NCBI RefSeq assembly: GCF_026013525.1
Contig: NZ_JAPDRA010000002.1
Span: forward strand, 372,001-436,000
Length of the DNA: 64,000 nucleotides
Direction: 5' to 3'
Source: Sphingomonas canadensis
Lineage (GTDB): Bacteria > Pseudomonadota > Alphaproteobacteria > Sphingomonadales > Sphingomonadaceae
The notes under the pieces are model-generated. The model had not been told where the DNA came from and searched no databases. It saw nothing but the letters and a program-made list of their open reading frames with translations. Within the stretch, counting starts at the first letter, position 1. Every line of letters begins with the position of its first letter. Of the stretch, positions 25,534 to 33,817 are shown one piece after another. The position numbers were made by a program, and so were the translations under genes.

Positions 25534-26604
25534 TTACTTGACCAGCGCGGCCTTCACCTCGGCCCAGCCGACCAGCTTGAAGTTCTGGGTGGCGCCTTCG
25601 TTCACATCGTCCTGCATCGCCACCAGCCCGGCGGCATAGGGGCCGATCGCGCCGGTCCAGGCGTCCACGCCGTCGGTGCCGCTCACGCCGTCCACGGCGC
25701 CGTTGGCGGCCACGCGGAAGCGGCCCAGATAGCGTTCCGCCCCGGCCGCGCCGCTCACCTCCCACACCGCGAAGGCGCTGTCGCCCTGGCTGGAAACGAT
25801 GACATAGGTGCCCTCCGCGTCGCGGATCAGCGTCACCCCCTCGACATCGGGGACCAGCCGCCCGTCCGCCACGCCGGAAACCAGCGTGCGCGTGCCCGGC
25901 GCGGCGCCCAGCGGATAGCGCCACAGGCCCACCAGCTCCTCGCCGATGAAGAGCGTGCCGGTCGCGTCATCGACCGAGCATCCCTCGGACTGCGACCCTA
26001 CCGCATAGCGGCGGCGTTCGGTGCCGGTGATCTCCGCGCCGGCGGTGTCGAGCGTGTACTCGCGCACCGCGCCGTCCTTGGCGACGAGCACCGCGATCAG
26101 CGTGCCGTCCACGCGGCCCATGCAGAAGCCATAGGGCTCGACCACGTCGGACTTGATGAAGCCCGCGGGCTTCAGCTCGCCGGTCCCGTCATAGCGGTAG
26201 AGCGCCACGCCCATCCGCCCGCGATCCGAAGCGCCCGCGACGAAGCCCGCGCCCTCGCTGCGCAGATCGACGTTGTTGAGCAGCCCTTCGGGCAGGAACT
26301 GGAGCGATTCGCCGCCGAGCGCATAGACGTAGAGCCCGGCCTTCTTGTCGGTGCCGAGCATCAGGCCCGGAACATCATGTCCGCCGAAGTTTGCGGAAGC
26401 GCCGTCAGAGCGGCCCCAGATCGCGGGATCGTCCGCGGCGTCGGCGGCCGTGGTGGCGACCGCCACCGTCTCCGCCGCGGCGGGAACCTCCACCGTCGGC
26501 GCCGGCGGGATAGCGGCCGGGCGCGGCGTCCCGGGCGCGCATGCGGCGGTCAGGAACAGGAGCAGGGCACCGCCAGTGCCGCCGATAGGACGCCGCATCA
26601 TCAT
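25534..26604 (-). CDS. Beta-propeller phytase (3-phytase), probable lipoprotein
   Basis: A 356-residue exported enzyme that releases phosphate from phytate, usually calcium-dependent. The signal region ends in LTAAC (Cys22), a lipobox-like site. The six-bladed propeller shows the family pattern: DDPAIW at the start, GLYVYALGGESLQFLPEGLL, NNVDLRSEG, GSQSEGCSVDDATGTLFIGEE and a DVEGVTLIRDAEGTYVIVSS segment. These include the acidic residues that hold calcium and phosphate. It is transcribed toward hscC, with 105 bp and a hairpin between them. Together with the PhoX-like gene it points to organic phosphate scavenging. No Pho box was identified. Confidence 0.9.
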   Translation of the reverse strand: MMMRRPIGGTGGALLLFLTAACAPGTPRPAAIPPAPTVEVPAAAETVAVATTAADAADDPAIWGRSDGASANFGGHDVPGLMLGTDKKAGLYVYALGGESLQFLPEGLLNNVDLRSEGAGFVAGASDRGRMGVALYRYDGTGELKPAGFIKSDVVEPYGFCMGRVDGTLIAVLVAKDGAVREYTLDTAGAEITGTERRRYAVGSQSEGCSVDDATGTLFIGEELVGLWRYPLGAAPGTRTLVSGVADGRLVPDVEGVTLIRDAEGTYVIVSSQGDSAFAVWEVSGAAGAERYLGRFRVAANGAVDGVSGTDGVDAWTGAIGPYAAGLVAMQDDVNEGATQNFKLVGWAEVKAALVK

Positions 26605-26808
26605 TCGAATCCCCTTGAACCGCCCGGAACGGGCATGGCCGCCGCCGATGGCCGCGGAACATGACAGTCGTGTTGCATCGGCGTGTCGCGCAGAGCCGCG
26701 ATTTGATGGCCAAATCCTTGCGGGAAAACGGCGACTCCTTCATACCGGGTGCCGCCGGGCTTGAGTCCCGGCTGGCTGGGCGGGGGGCCCTGCCGGGTGG
26801 AGGGGCGT

Positions 26809-27489
26809 GTGAACCTTATTCCCGACGTCGCGCTTGCTGAGAATACCAGCCAGCGCCTGCCTTGCGTGGTCGTCCTCGACGGTTCGTCGTCGATGGCGCA
26901 GAACAACGCCATCGGCGCGTTGAACGATGGCCTGCGCCTGCTGGAGCAGGACCTGAAGGCCGACGATGTGGCCCGCCAGCGGGTGCGCATCCTGGTGCTG
27001 CGCGTCGGCGCCCCGCACGATGTGGAGGTCGTCAGCGACTGGACCGACGCGATCGAGTTCGAGGCGCCCGAGATCGAGGCGAATGGCACCACCCCGCTGG
27101 GCACCGGCGTGCGCCGCGCGCTGGACGAGATCGAGGCCGAGAAGGCGCGCTATCGCGATCACGGCATCCCCTATAACCGCCCCTGGCTGTTCATCCTGAC
27201 CGACGGCGAACCGACCGATCCCGATTGGGAAGCCGCGGCCGACGAATGCCGCAAGGCCGAGGAATCGGGACACGCCACCGTGTTCTGCGTCGGCGTGGGC
27301 GATGCGAACCTGACCAAGCTGGGCCGCTTCAGCCCGCGCCAGCCGCTGGCGCTGAAGGGGCTGGCATTCCGCGAGTTCTTCCTGTGGCTCAGCCGCAGCG
27401 CGCGCGCGGGATCCAAGTCCGCGCCCAGCGACAGCATCCAGATGGCGGCCCCGTCCGATTGGGCGGTGGTGCCGGGACGCGCCGGATAA
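26809..27489 (+). CDS. TerY-like vWA protein (first gene of TerY-P triad)
   Basis: A 226-residue von Willebrand factor A protein. The metal-ion-dependent adhesion site is complete: DGSSS (DxSxS) near residue 27, a Thr in ANGTTPLGTG, and Asp in FILTDGEPTDPDW. The sequence RLPCVVVLDGSSSMAQNNAI is typical of TerY. GTG 26809 was chosen for the GGAGGGG site just upstream; the in-frame extension to 26749 is Pro/Gly-rich and unlikely to be coding. Its stop overlaps the PP2C gene by one base (TAATG). In the TerY-P triad, vWA, PP2C and kinase proteins form a phosphorylation switch linked to tellurium/stress systems. No other ter genes lie here. Confidence 0.82.
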   Translation: MNLIPDVALAENTSQRLPCVVVLDGSSSMAQNNAIGALNDGLRLLEQDLKADDVARQRVRILVLRVGAPHDVEVVSDWTDAIEFEAPEIEANGTTPLGTGVRRALDEIEAEKARYRDHGIPYNRPWLFILTDGEPTDPDWEAAADECRKAEESGHATVFCVGVGDANLTKLGRFSPRQPLALKGLAFREFFLWLSRSARAGSKSAPSDSIQMAAPSDWAVVPGRAG

Positions 27490-28256
27490 TGGCTGCCCGG
27501 GCGTGGCGTGTTGCGGGAACCTCCGTGGCGGGGCCGTGCCATGCGGCCGACGCCTGCGAGGATCATCATCGCGTCCATGTGACCCCCGGCGGTGTGCTGA
27601 TCGCCGTGGTGTCGGACGGCGCCGGATCGGCCCGCCACGGCGCGGAGGGGGCGCGGATCCTGTGCGATCATGTGGCCGAGGCGCTGGCGCGGCTGTTTCC
27701 CGGGCGCAGGCTGAAGGCGGGAGCGCTGGCGGGCGTGCCCGATGCCGTGGCCGCGGGGATCGAGGCGGCGCGCGCCGCCGCGGGCGAGCTGGCCGCAGAG
27801 CGCGGCCTGACCATCGACGCCTTCCACGCCACGCTGGTGGGCGCCGTGGCGGTGCCGGGCAAGGGCGGGCAGTTCTTCCACATCGGCGATGGCGCGGCGC
27901 TGGCGCTGGATGCGCCTGCCGGCCGCTGGCTGCTGTCGCCGCCGAGCAACGGCGAATATGCCGACACGACCTTCTTCTTCACCGAGCAGGACTGGCGCGA
28001 GAACCTGCGCTTCCGCCCGATCGAACCGGGTTATGACACGATCTTCGTGATGAGCGACGGCGTGACCGATCTGGGCTTCAAGACGAACGGGCATGGGCCG
28101 GAACCACACATGCCCTTTTTCGAGCCGATCGGCCGTTTCCTGGCGAACGCCAGCCGGGAGGAGGGCGAACTGGCGCTGCGCGCGACGCTGGACAGCATCG
28201 CCGCGCGCGAGCGCACCGCCGACGACAAGACGCTGGTGTGGGCGCAGGCGCGATGA
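27489..28256 (+). CDS. PP2C-family protein phosphatase (TerY-P triad)
   Basis: A 255-residue metal-dependent Ser/Thr phosphatase. Motifs are in order: VVSDGAGSARHGAEGARI (metal-binding Asp), FFHIGDGAALA, FVMSDGVTDLGF and a terminal ADDKTLVWA, which supply the acidic metal ligands of PP2C. The N-terminal Cys/His-containing segment (GPCHAADACEDHHRV) is usual for the TerY-associated type. It is coupled on both sides: TAATG with the vWA gene and ATGA with the kinase gene. It probably reverses phosphorylation by the neighbouring kinase. Confidence 0.88.
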   Translation: MAARAWRVAGTSVAGPCHAADACEDHHRVHVTPGGVLIAVVSDGAGSARHGAEGARILCDHVAEALARLFPGRRLKAGALAGVPDAVAAGIEAARAAAGELAAERGLTIDAFHATLVGAVAVPGKGGQFFHIGDGAALALDAPAGRWLLSPPSNGEYADTTFFFTEQDWRENLRFRPIEPGYDTIFVMSDGVTDLGFKTNGHGPEPHMPFFEPIGRFLANASREEGELALRATLDSIAARERTADDKTLVWAQAR

Positions 28257-30145
28257 CCGAGCTGTTCCTGGGGCGCGGCGCCGAACGGCGGCCGGTTACG
28301 CTGGGGCCGCTGCTGGGCGAAGGCGCCGCGGGCAAGGTTTATTCGATCGTCGAGATGCGCGGCGCGGCCGCCAAAATCTATCATGGCGCCGCCGCCCGCC
28401 AATATGAGGCGAAGGTCGACGCGATGCTCGCCAGCCCGCCGGACCTGCCCCCGGCGACGCATCGCGGCATCGCCTATCCCCAGATCGCCTGGCCCCAGGC
28501 GAAGCTGTTCGATCGCAGCGGGCGCTTCGTCGGCTTCCTGATGCCGGAGATTGATTTCGCGCGCTCCACCAGCCTGGTGAACCTGCTCCAGAAGAGCAGC
28601 CGCCGCGTGGAGAAGCTGTCCGAATATTACGGCTATCGCGTGCTGGTGGCGCGCAACCTGGCGTCGGTGTTCGCCGAGCTGCATCGCGCCGGCCACCACA
28701 TGATCGACATGAAGCCGGCCAATCTGCGCTTCTATCCGGCGGTGAGCTGGATGGCGGTGGTCGATACCGACGGCTTCAGCATCCAGGGGCGCGGCGGGCG
28801 GATCGGCGCCGAGCAGGTGAGCGACGACTATATCGCGCCCGAAAGCTGGCAGCGGTCCCCGGGCGAGCTGGGCATCGAGCAGGACCTGTTCGCGCTCGCC
28901 GTGATCATCTTCCAGTTGCTCAACAACGGCGTGCATCCCTTTTCGGGCGGATCGGGCAGCGGCGATCAGGCGACCGATCTGCAGACCCGCATCCTGCAGG
29001 GCGTCTATGCCTATGGCCTGGCCCCGCTGGAGGGCGCGACGCCCAGCCAGGCGAGCATCCACCGCATGTTCCGCCGCGGTACGCGCGTGATGTTCGATTG
29101 CGCCTTCCTGCCCGGCGACCGCCGGCCGAGCGCGGAGGAGTGGCGCGATCATCTGGACGCGCTGATGGAAAAGCTGGTGCCCTGCACCGCGAAGCCGGAA
29201 GAGCATGCGCATTTCGGATCGGGCTGCGGCTTCTGCGGGCATGAGGCGCGGATCAGCGCGGCGAAGGTCATCCCGCTGCGCCCGCGCACGGAGCGTCCGC
29301 GCGCGGCGTCGTCCCAACAGCCCCAGGCGACGCCCAGCCGCCTGCCGGCAGCGCGCAAGGCACCCGGAGTGCCTCCGGCACTGCCGCCGCGCAGCCCGTC
29401 GCGGGCGATGGTGGCCTATGTTCCCGTTCACGCGGCGCGCAACCGGTCGAACGGCGGGCGCTGGGCGGGGCTGGTCGTGCTGGCGGGGCTGGCCGGGGCG
29501 CTGTTCGTCTCGCAGGACCAGTGGCGACCGCTGCTTGCGGGGCTGGGGCCGGCGGGCGCGCGCGCCGCGGCGATCGGCGATGTTTCCGCCGCGACGCCTG
29601 GTCCCCCGGCGGCGCTGGAGACCTTTCCCAGCCCGCGCGGCTATCGCGTGCTGCCCGCCGCGGGAGCGCTCACGGTGCCGCTGCGCCTTGGCCCGGGCGA
29701 GGAATATGCCGAGGTCGAGCGGCTCGACCTGCACGATACCGTCGTCGCCACCGGTTCCAGCAGCCGCGATGGCGGCCCCGCCTGGCTGTGGGTGATGCGC
29801 GAGCGCGACGGGGCGACCGGCTTCGTGCTCGCGGACGCGCTGCGCCCCCGCGCCGGGGAGGAAGGCGCCACGCAGAAGGCCGCCGCGACCACCCAGGCCG
29901 AGCGCGATGTCGATGCCCGCTATGGCGAGCTGATGGCCAAGGCGGGCCGCTACGACCGCGCCTATCTGGCCGAGATGCAGCGCATGTGGGAGGGCGAGCG
30001 CCAGCGCTGCGCAGAGACCGCCGATCCCGCCTCCTGCCGCAGCGACCTCCTCGCCCAGCGCCGCCGCGAGCTGGAGGGTTGGGCCGCGGTGGAGGCGCCG
30101 CCGCCGTCTCCGGTCACGCCCGCCGCGCTGGGCAAGCTGAACTGA
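28253..30145 (+). CDS. Transmembrane Ser/Thr protein kinase with SH3-like and LprI-like C-terminus (TerY-P triad)
   Basis: A 630-residue kinase. The first 310 residues form the kinase domain: GEGAAGKVY (glycine loop), AAKIYHG (ATP-binding Lys), HMIDMKPANL (catalytic loop with Asp, Lys and Asn), DTDGF in place of DFG, and APESW. A possible zinc ribbon (HFGSGCGFCGHEA, about 327-339) and a Pro/Ala/Arg-rich linker follow. One membrane helix lies near residues 404-421. The outer part has an SH3-like domain (LPAAGALTVPLRLGPGEEYA and on) and an LprI-like C-terminus with paired Cys. This lets an envelope signal reach the cytoplasmic kinase. Starts by ATGA overlap with the phosphatase. Confidence 0.85.
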   Translation: MTELFLGRGAERRPVTLGPLLGEGAAGKVYSIVEMRGAAAKIYHGAAARQYEAKVDAMLASPPDLPPATHRGIAYPQIAWPQAKLFDRSGRFVGFLMPEIDFARSTSLVNLLQKSSRRVEKLSEYYGYRVLVARNLASVFAELHRAGHHMIDMKPANLRFYPAVSWMAVVDTDGFSIQGRGGRIGAEQVSDDYIAPESWQRSPGELGIEQDLFALAVIIFQLLNNGVHPFSGGSGSGDQATDLQTRILQGVYAYGLAPLEGATPSQASIHRMFRRGTRVMFDCAFLPGDRRPSAEEWRDHLDALMEKLVPCTAKPEEHAHFGSGCGFCGHEARISAAKVIPLRPRTERPRAASSQQPQATPSRLPAARKAPGVPPALPPRSPSRAMVAYVPVHAARNRSNGGRWAGLVVLAGLAGALFVSQDQWRPLLAGLGPAGARAAAIGDVSAATPGPPAALETFPSPRGYRVLPAAGALTVPLRLGPGEEYAEVERLDLHDTVVATGSSSRDGGPAWLWVMRERDGATGFVLADALRPRAGEEGATQKAAATTQAERDVDARYGELMAKAGRYDRAYLAEMQRMWEGERQRCAETADPASCRSDLLAQRRRELEGWAAVEAPPPSPVTPAALGKLN

Positions 30146-30182
30146 CTCGCCAGCCCGCCGTGGAGCGGGCAAGGGATTGGCC

Positions 30183-30950
30183 ATGGCCAGACTGTTCCTG
30201 CTGCTGCTTGCCGCGCTGCTGCTCGGCGCCGCGCCCGCGCCGCCGCAGCCGCAGCGCGGGCCGCTGGTGCTGGCCGCCGCGAGCATGCAGGAGGCGCTGA
30301 ACGAGGCCGCGGACCTTTGGGCGCGCAAGGGCAATGCCCGGCCGGTGCTGTCGTTCGCCGCATCCTCGGCACTGGCGCGGCAGGCGGCGGCGGGGGCGCC
30401 CGCCGATCTGTTCGTTTCGGCCGACAGGGAGTGGATGGATTTCCTCCAGGCGCGCGGCCGGCTGGTGCCGGGGACGCGCGCCGATCTGGCGGGCAACCGG
30501 CTGGTGCTGGTCGCGCGCAGCGGCGACGCCCGGCCGGTGCCGCTGCGCCCGGGGAGCCCGCTGGCGGCGATGCTGGGCAACGGCAGGCTGGCGATGGCAG
30601 ACCCGGATTCGGTGCCCGCGGGCCGATACGGCAAGGCGGCGCTGACCCGGCTGGGGCTGTGGAACGCGCTGGCGCCGCGCGTGGTGCGGGCGGAGAATGT
30701 CCGCGCGGCGCTGGCGCTGGTCGAGCGCGGGGCGGCGGCCTATGGCGTCGTCTACGCCACCGACGCGCGCGCATCCGCCCGGGTGCGCGTGGCGGGCGTG
30801 TTCCCGGCGGACAGCCACCCGCCGATCCGCTACCCGATCGCCCGGCTGAACCGGGGACCGCAGCCCGCGAAGGCCGAGGCGTTCCGCCGCTTCCTGCTCT
30901 CGGCGGAGGGCAAGGCGGTGCTGGCCCGGCACGGGTTCCAGACATGGTGA
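30183..30950 (+). CDS. modA: Molybdate ABC transporter substrate-binding protein
   Basis: A 255-residue periplasmic protein that binds molybdate or tungstate. A signal peptide (MARLFLLLLAALLLGAAPA) precedes LVLAAASMQEALNEAADLW, which is the ModA opening, then FAASSALARQAAAGAPADLFVSAD, LAMADPDSVPAGRYGKAAL and a VVYATDA segment. The Ser/Asp/Tyr positions that hold the oxyanion are in these motifs. It starts 37 bp after the kinase gene, so read-through is possible, and ends 10 bp before modB. Confidence 0.9.
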   Translation: MARLFLLLLAALLLGAAPAPPQPQRGPLVLAAASMQEALNEAADLWARKGNARPVLSFAASSALARQAAAGAPADLFVSADREWMDFLQARGRLVPGTRADLAGNRLVLVARSGDARPVPLRPGSPLAAMLGNGRLAMADPDSVPAGRYGKAALTRLGLWNALAPRVVRAENVRAALALVERGAAAYGVVYATDARASARVRVAGVFPADSHPPIRYPIARLNRGPQPAKAEAFRRFLLSAEGKAVLARHGFQTW

Positions 30951-30960
30951 TGGCGGCGCG

Positions 30961-31650
30961 ATGCTGACGCCGGAGGAATGGGGCGTCGTCGCGCTGTCGC
31001 TCAAGGTGGGGGGCGTCGCGGTGGCGGCCGCACTGCCCGTGGCCTTCGCGCTCGCCTGGGTGCTGGCGCGCGTGCGCTTCCCGGGAAAGCTGCTGCTCGA
31101 CGGGCTGGTCCATCTGCCGCTGGTGGTGCCGCCGGTAGTCACCGGATGGCTGCTGCTGCTCGCCTTCGCGCCGGAGGGGCCGGTGGGTGGCTGGCTCGAG
31201 CGCTGGTTCGGCGCGAGCGTGCTGTTCCGCTGGAGCGGCGCGGCGATCGCGGCCGGGGTGATGGCGCTGCCGCTGATGGTGCGCGCGATCCGGCTTTCGA
31301 TCGAGGCGGTGGACCGGCGGCTGGAGGATGCCGCCGCGACGCTGGGCGCAACCCCGCGCCGTGTGTTCCTGACGGTCACGCTGCCGCTCAGCCTGCCGGG
31401 CGTGATCGCGGGCGCGGTTCTCGGCTTCGCCCGCGCGCTGGGCGAGTTCGGCGCGACGATCACCTTCGTCTCCAACGTGCCGGGAGAGACCGAGACGCTG
31501 CCGCTCGCCATCTATGCCGCGCTCCAGATACCGGGGGCGGAGGGGCAGGTGCTGCGGCTGGCGCTGGTTTCCGTGCTGCTGTCGCTGGCGGCGCTCGTCG
31601 CGTCGGAGCTGATCGCGCGGCGGACGGGGAGGGGCACGCATGTCCTTTGA
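30961..31650 (+). CDS. modB: Molybdate ABC transporter permease
   Basis: A 229-residue inner-membrane permease with about five helices. The EAA loop is seen as EDAAATLGATPRRVFLTVTL, and ALGEFGATITFVSNVPGETE is the ModB signature. It forms a homodimer coupled to ModC. It overlaps modC by 11 bp. Length is normal. Confidence 0.92.
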   Translation: MLTPEEWGVVALSLKVGGVAVAAALPVAFALAWVLARVRFPGKLLLDGLVHLPLVVPPVVTGWLLLLAFAPEGPVGGWLERWFGASVLFRWSGAAIAAGVMALPLMVRAIRLSIEAVDRRLEDAAATLGATPRRVFLTVTLPLSLPGVIAGAVLGFARALGEFGATITFVSNVPGETETLPLAIYAALQIPGAEGQVLRLALVSVLLSLAALVASELIARRTGRGTHVL

Positions 31651-32254
31651 CATCGCCGTCACGCGCCGGGTGGGCGATGGCGAGATCGCGTGCCGCATCG
31701 CGCCCGCGGACGGGCTGACCGTGCTGTTCGGCCCCTCGGGCGCGGGAAAGACGAGCGTGCTCAACATGGTGGCGGGGCTGCTGCGCCCCGATGCCGGGCA
31801 TGTCCGCGTGGGCGGCGAGACGCTGTTCGATGCCGCGGCGGGCGTCGATCTGGCCGTGCCGGCCCGGCGCGCGGGCTATGTTTTCCAGGAACCCCGGCTG
31901 TTCCCGCACCTGCGCGTATCCGCGAACCTGGCCTATGGCGCGCGGGGCGAGCGCACTGGCCCGCTGGCGCCGGAGGAGGTGGTGGAATTCCTGGGCATCG
32001 GCCACCTGCTCGATCGCTGGCCGCGCACGCTTTCGGGCGGGGAGGCGCGGCGGGTGGCGATCGGCCGGGCGCTGCTCAGCGATCCGGCCTTCCTGCTGCT
32101 CGACGAGCCGCTCTCCTTCCTCGATCGCGCGCGGCGTGAGGAGATCATGGCGGTGATCGAGCGGCTGCGCGACACGGTGCGGCTGCCGATCCTGATGGTG
32201 ACCCATGATCGTGGCGAGGCCGAGCGGCTGGCGAGCCATATCGTCGAGATGTGA
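31640..32254 (+). CDS. modC: Molybdate ABC transporter ATPase, short form without Mop domain
   Basis: A 204-residue ATPase that drives molybdate import. Walker A is GPSGAGKTS, the Q-loop lies in FQEPRLFPHL, the signature is LSGGEARR, Walker B is FLLLDEPLSFLD and the switch His is in MVTHDRGEA. All catalytic motifs are intact. ModC proteins are usually about 350 residues because of a C-terminal molybdate-binding Mop/TOBE domain. This one stops right after the switch region, and no Mop-encoding frame follows. Inhibition by intracellular molybdate through ModC is therefore unlikely. Confidence 0.9.
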   Translation: MSFDIAVTRRVGDGEIACRIAPADGLTVLFGPSGAGKTSVLNMVAGLLRPDAGHVRVGGETLFDAAAGVDLAVPARRAGYVFQEPRLFPHLRVSANLAYGARGERTGPLAPEEVVEFLGIGHLLDRWPRTLSGGEARRVAIGRALLSDPAFLLLDEPLSFLDRARREEIMAVIERLRDTVRLPILMVTHDRGEAERLASHIVEM

Positions 32255-32364
32255 TGCGGCGAATCCCGGAATCGGCACGGTGGCGCGATCTGCCGCTTGC
32301 CTATGCCACCGGTTTCGCGTCAATGTAACAAAACGGACATGCATCCGTCATGGGAGGGGAAACC

Positions 32365-32694
32365 ATGAAGGGGGTACAGGGGCAGGAGGCCGGGGCGGCC
32401 GATCCGCCGGTGATTTCAGGAGCCGATGCGCTGCTGGGCAGCAGCACGCGGCGTTTCCACAATGCCGTGCTCGCGATGGGTATCCTGGCGGCCGGCCTGG
32501 CCGTGTGGGCGGTGGTGCGCATGTTCGGCGACGCCGGGCCGGGTGAGATCCTGATCCTGCTCACCTCGGCCTGGATCGCCTGGGTGGTGGTGGTCGCGCT
32601 GCGCATGTGGGAACGCTTCGGCGCCAGCGTGCAGGAAGCCATCGCGCAGGAAAGCGACGAAGAGCCTGCCAGCGTGCCGAGCGTGGCGGTCTAG
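32365..32694 (+). CDS. Small two-helix membrane protein, function unknown
   Basis: A 109-residue protein with two predicted transmembrane helices (about 37-57 and 62-83) and hydrophilic ends, the C-terminal end acidic (QESDEEPASV). GGAGGGG lies 6 bases before ATG 32365, so this start was preferred over ATG 32350, which lies upstream of that site. I do not recognise the family. It follows modC by 110 bp and converges on the DUF1993 gene; nothing ties it to molybdate. Confidence 0.6.
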   Translation: MKGVQGQEAGAADPPVISGADALLGSSTRRFHNAVLAMGILAAGLAVWAVVRMFGDAGPGEILILLTSAWIAWVVVVALRMWERFGASVQEAIAQESDEEPASVPSVAV

Positions 32695-32700
32695 AGTCTG

Positions 32701-32715
32701 TCCGCCTTTGGCGGA
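32701..32715. terminator. Short hairpin between convergent genes
   Basis: TCCGCC-TTT-GGCGGA forms a perfect 6-bp stem in the 37 bp between two convergent stops. There is no T-run on either side, so it is a weak terminator candidate. Confidence 0.3.
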
Positions 32716-32731
32716 ATCGGCCCCAGCCCGC

Positions 32732-33238
32732 TCAGACCGAACCCAGGAAGTCCATCTTGCCCAGCGGCACGCCCTTCATGCGCAGGATCGCATAGGCCGT
32801 GGTGAGGTGGAAATAGAAGTTCGGCAGCACGAAGCCGCGCACATAATCGATGCCGCTCATCTCGAAGCTGCGGTTCGGCGTGGCGATGGTGATGGTGGCC
32901 TGCTCGCGCCCGTTCATCCCCTCCGGCGTGGCGGTGGCGACCAGCGCCAGCGTGCGCGCGATGCGGTCCTGCAGGTCGGCGAAGCTCTTCTCCTCGTCCG
33001 CCATCGGCACATTTTCGACCTGGCCGACGCGGACGATGGTGAACTTCGCCGCGTCGCTCGCGCGCTGCACCTGATAGGGCAGGGGGTGCATGTCCGGATA
33101 GAGCCGCGCCTCCAGCAGCTCCGCATGCGCGATGCCGTTCGCATCGGCGTGCGCGCGCGCTTTTTCGAGGAAGGCGGATAGCGCCGCGAAGCCGCGCTGG
33201 AAGACCGGGACGGTCAGGTCGTAGAGTTCGGTAGCCAT
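32732..33238 (-). CDS. DUF1993 family protein
   Basis: A 168-residue soluble protein. The sequence opens with ELYDLTVPVFQRGFAALSAF and contains EARLYPDMHPLPYQVQRASD and FYFHLTTAYAILRMKGVPLG, all typical of DUF1993, a family with a DinB-like four-helix arrangement. The biochemical role is unknown. It is monocistronic; TATGTG occurs 12 bases before the ATG as a possible -10 element, but no good -35 accompanies it. Confidence 0.85.
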   Translation of the reverse strand: MATELYDLTVPVFQRGFAALSAFLEKARAHADANGIAHAELLEARLYPDMHPLPYQVQRASDAAKFTIVRVGQVENVPMADEEKSFADLQDRIARTLALVATATPEGMNGREQATITIATPNRSFEMSGIDYVRGFVLPNFYFHLTTAYAILRMKGVPLGKMDFLGSV

Positions 33239-33292
33239 GGCCGCGGCACATAGCGCGGGCAGGGCGCCGGGGCCAGTGGCGCGGCGGGCGGG

Positions 33293-33322
33293 TTGCCGTG
33301 GCCCGCCGCTGGGGCCTATAGG
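33293..33322 (+). promoter_or_regulatory. Sigma70-like promoter for DUF2946/TonB-receptor operon
   Basis: TTGCCG (33293-33298), an 18-base spacer and TATAGG (33317-33322). The -10 ends only 9 bases before ATG 33332, so the transcript would be nearly leaderless from that ATG. Confidence 0.45.
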
Positions 33323-33331
33323 CCCGCCGCG

Positions 33332-33730
33332 ATGGGGGGCCGATTCGCCAATCGCCCGGCACGGGGGCTTGCGGTAGCGCTGGTTGCGCTCGCGCTGGCC
33401 GTTCGCGTGCTCGTCCCCTCCGGCTGGATGCCCTCGGCGGAGAGCCGCGGGCTGCTGCTCACGCTCTGCTCGTCCGCCTCGGGCGCCGAGATATTCGTGG
33501 AGATCGAGGGCAAGTCCGGCAAGGGCCATGGCCAGGGCGAACAGCGCGACAATCCTTGCGCCTTCGCCGGGCTGGGCATGGCCTTTGCGGCCACCGATCC
33601 GGTGCCGGCGCCGGCCGCGCCCTTCCATGCGCAGGATCGCGCCCCGGCGGCACCCGCGCTGATCGCGGCGATCGGCCGCGGGCTCGCCGCGCCGCCGCCG
33701 CCTGCCACCGGACCACCCGCAACCGCCTGA
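33332..33730 (+). CDS. DUF2946-like small protein
   Basis: A 132-residue protein with one N-terminal helix (about 15-30) followed by RVLVPSGWMPSAESRGLLLT and LCSS, the DUF2946 pattern, a His/Lys/Gly loop with a second Cys (NPCAFAG) and a Pro/Ala tail. DUF2946 genes are commonly found beside copper or metallophore TonB receptors. Here the receptor begins 87 bp downstream and a PepSY protein follows. The function is unknown; the Cys and His residues suggest metal handling. Confidence 0.7.
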   Translation: MGGRFANRPARGLAVALVALALAVRVLVPSGWMPSAESRGLLLTLCSSASGAEIFVEIEGKSGKGHGQGEQRDNPCAFAGLGMAFAATDPVPAPAAPFHAQDRAPAAPALIAAIGRGLAAPPPPATGPPATA

Positions 33731-33817
33731 AACCCCGACCGACGCCGGCATTCCGCCGGCCCGTGACCCTGCGTGCGCGCGCCACAGCCGGCGGCGCCCG
33801 CGATCGAGGATTTTCAG

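Noticed and set aside
28253..30145. The kinase as a degenerate pseudokinase because DFG reads DTDGF
   Set aside because: The ATP-binding Lys, catalytic Asp (IDMKPAN) and metal-binding Asp are all present; the insertion before DGF is seen in this kinase type.
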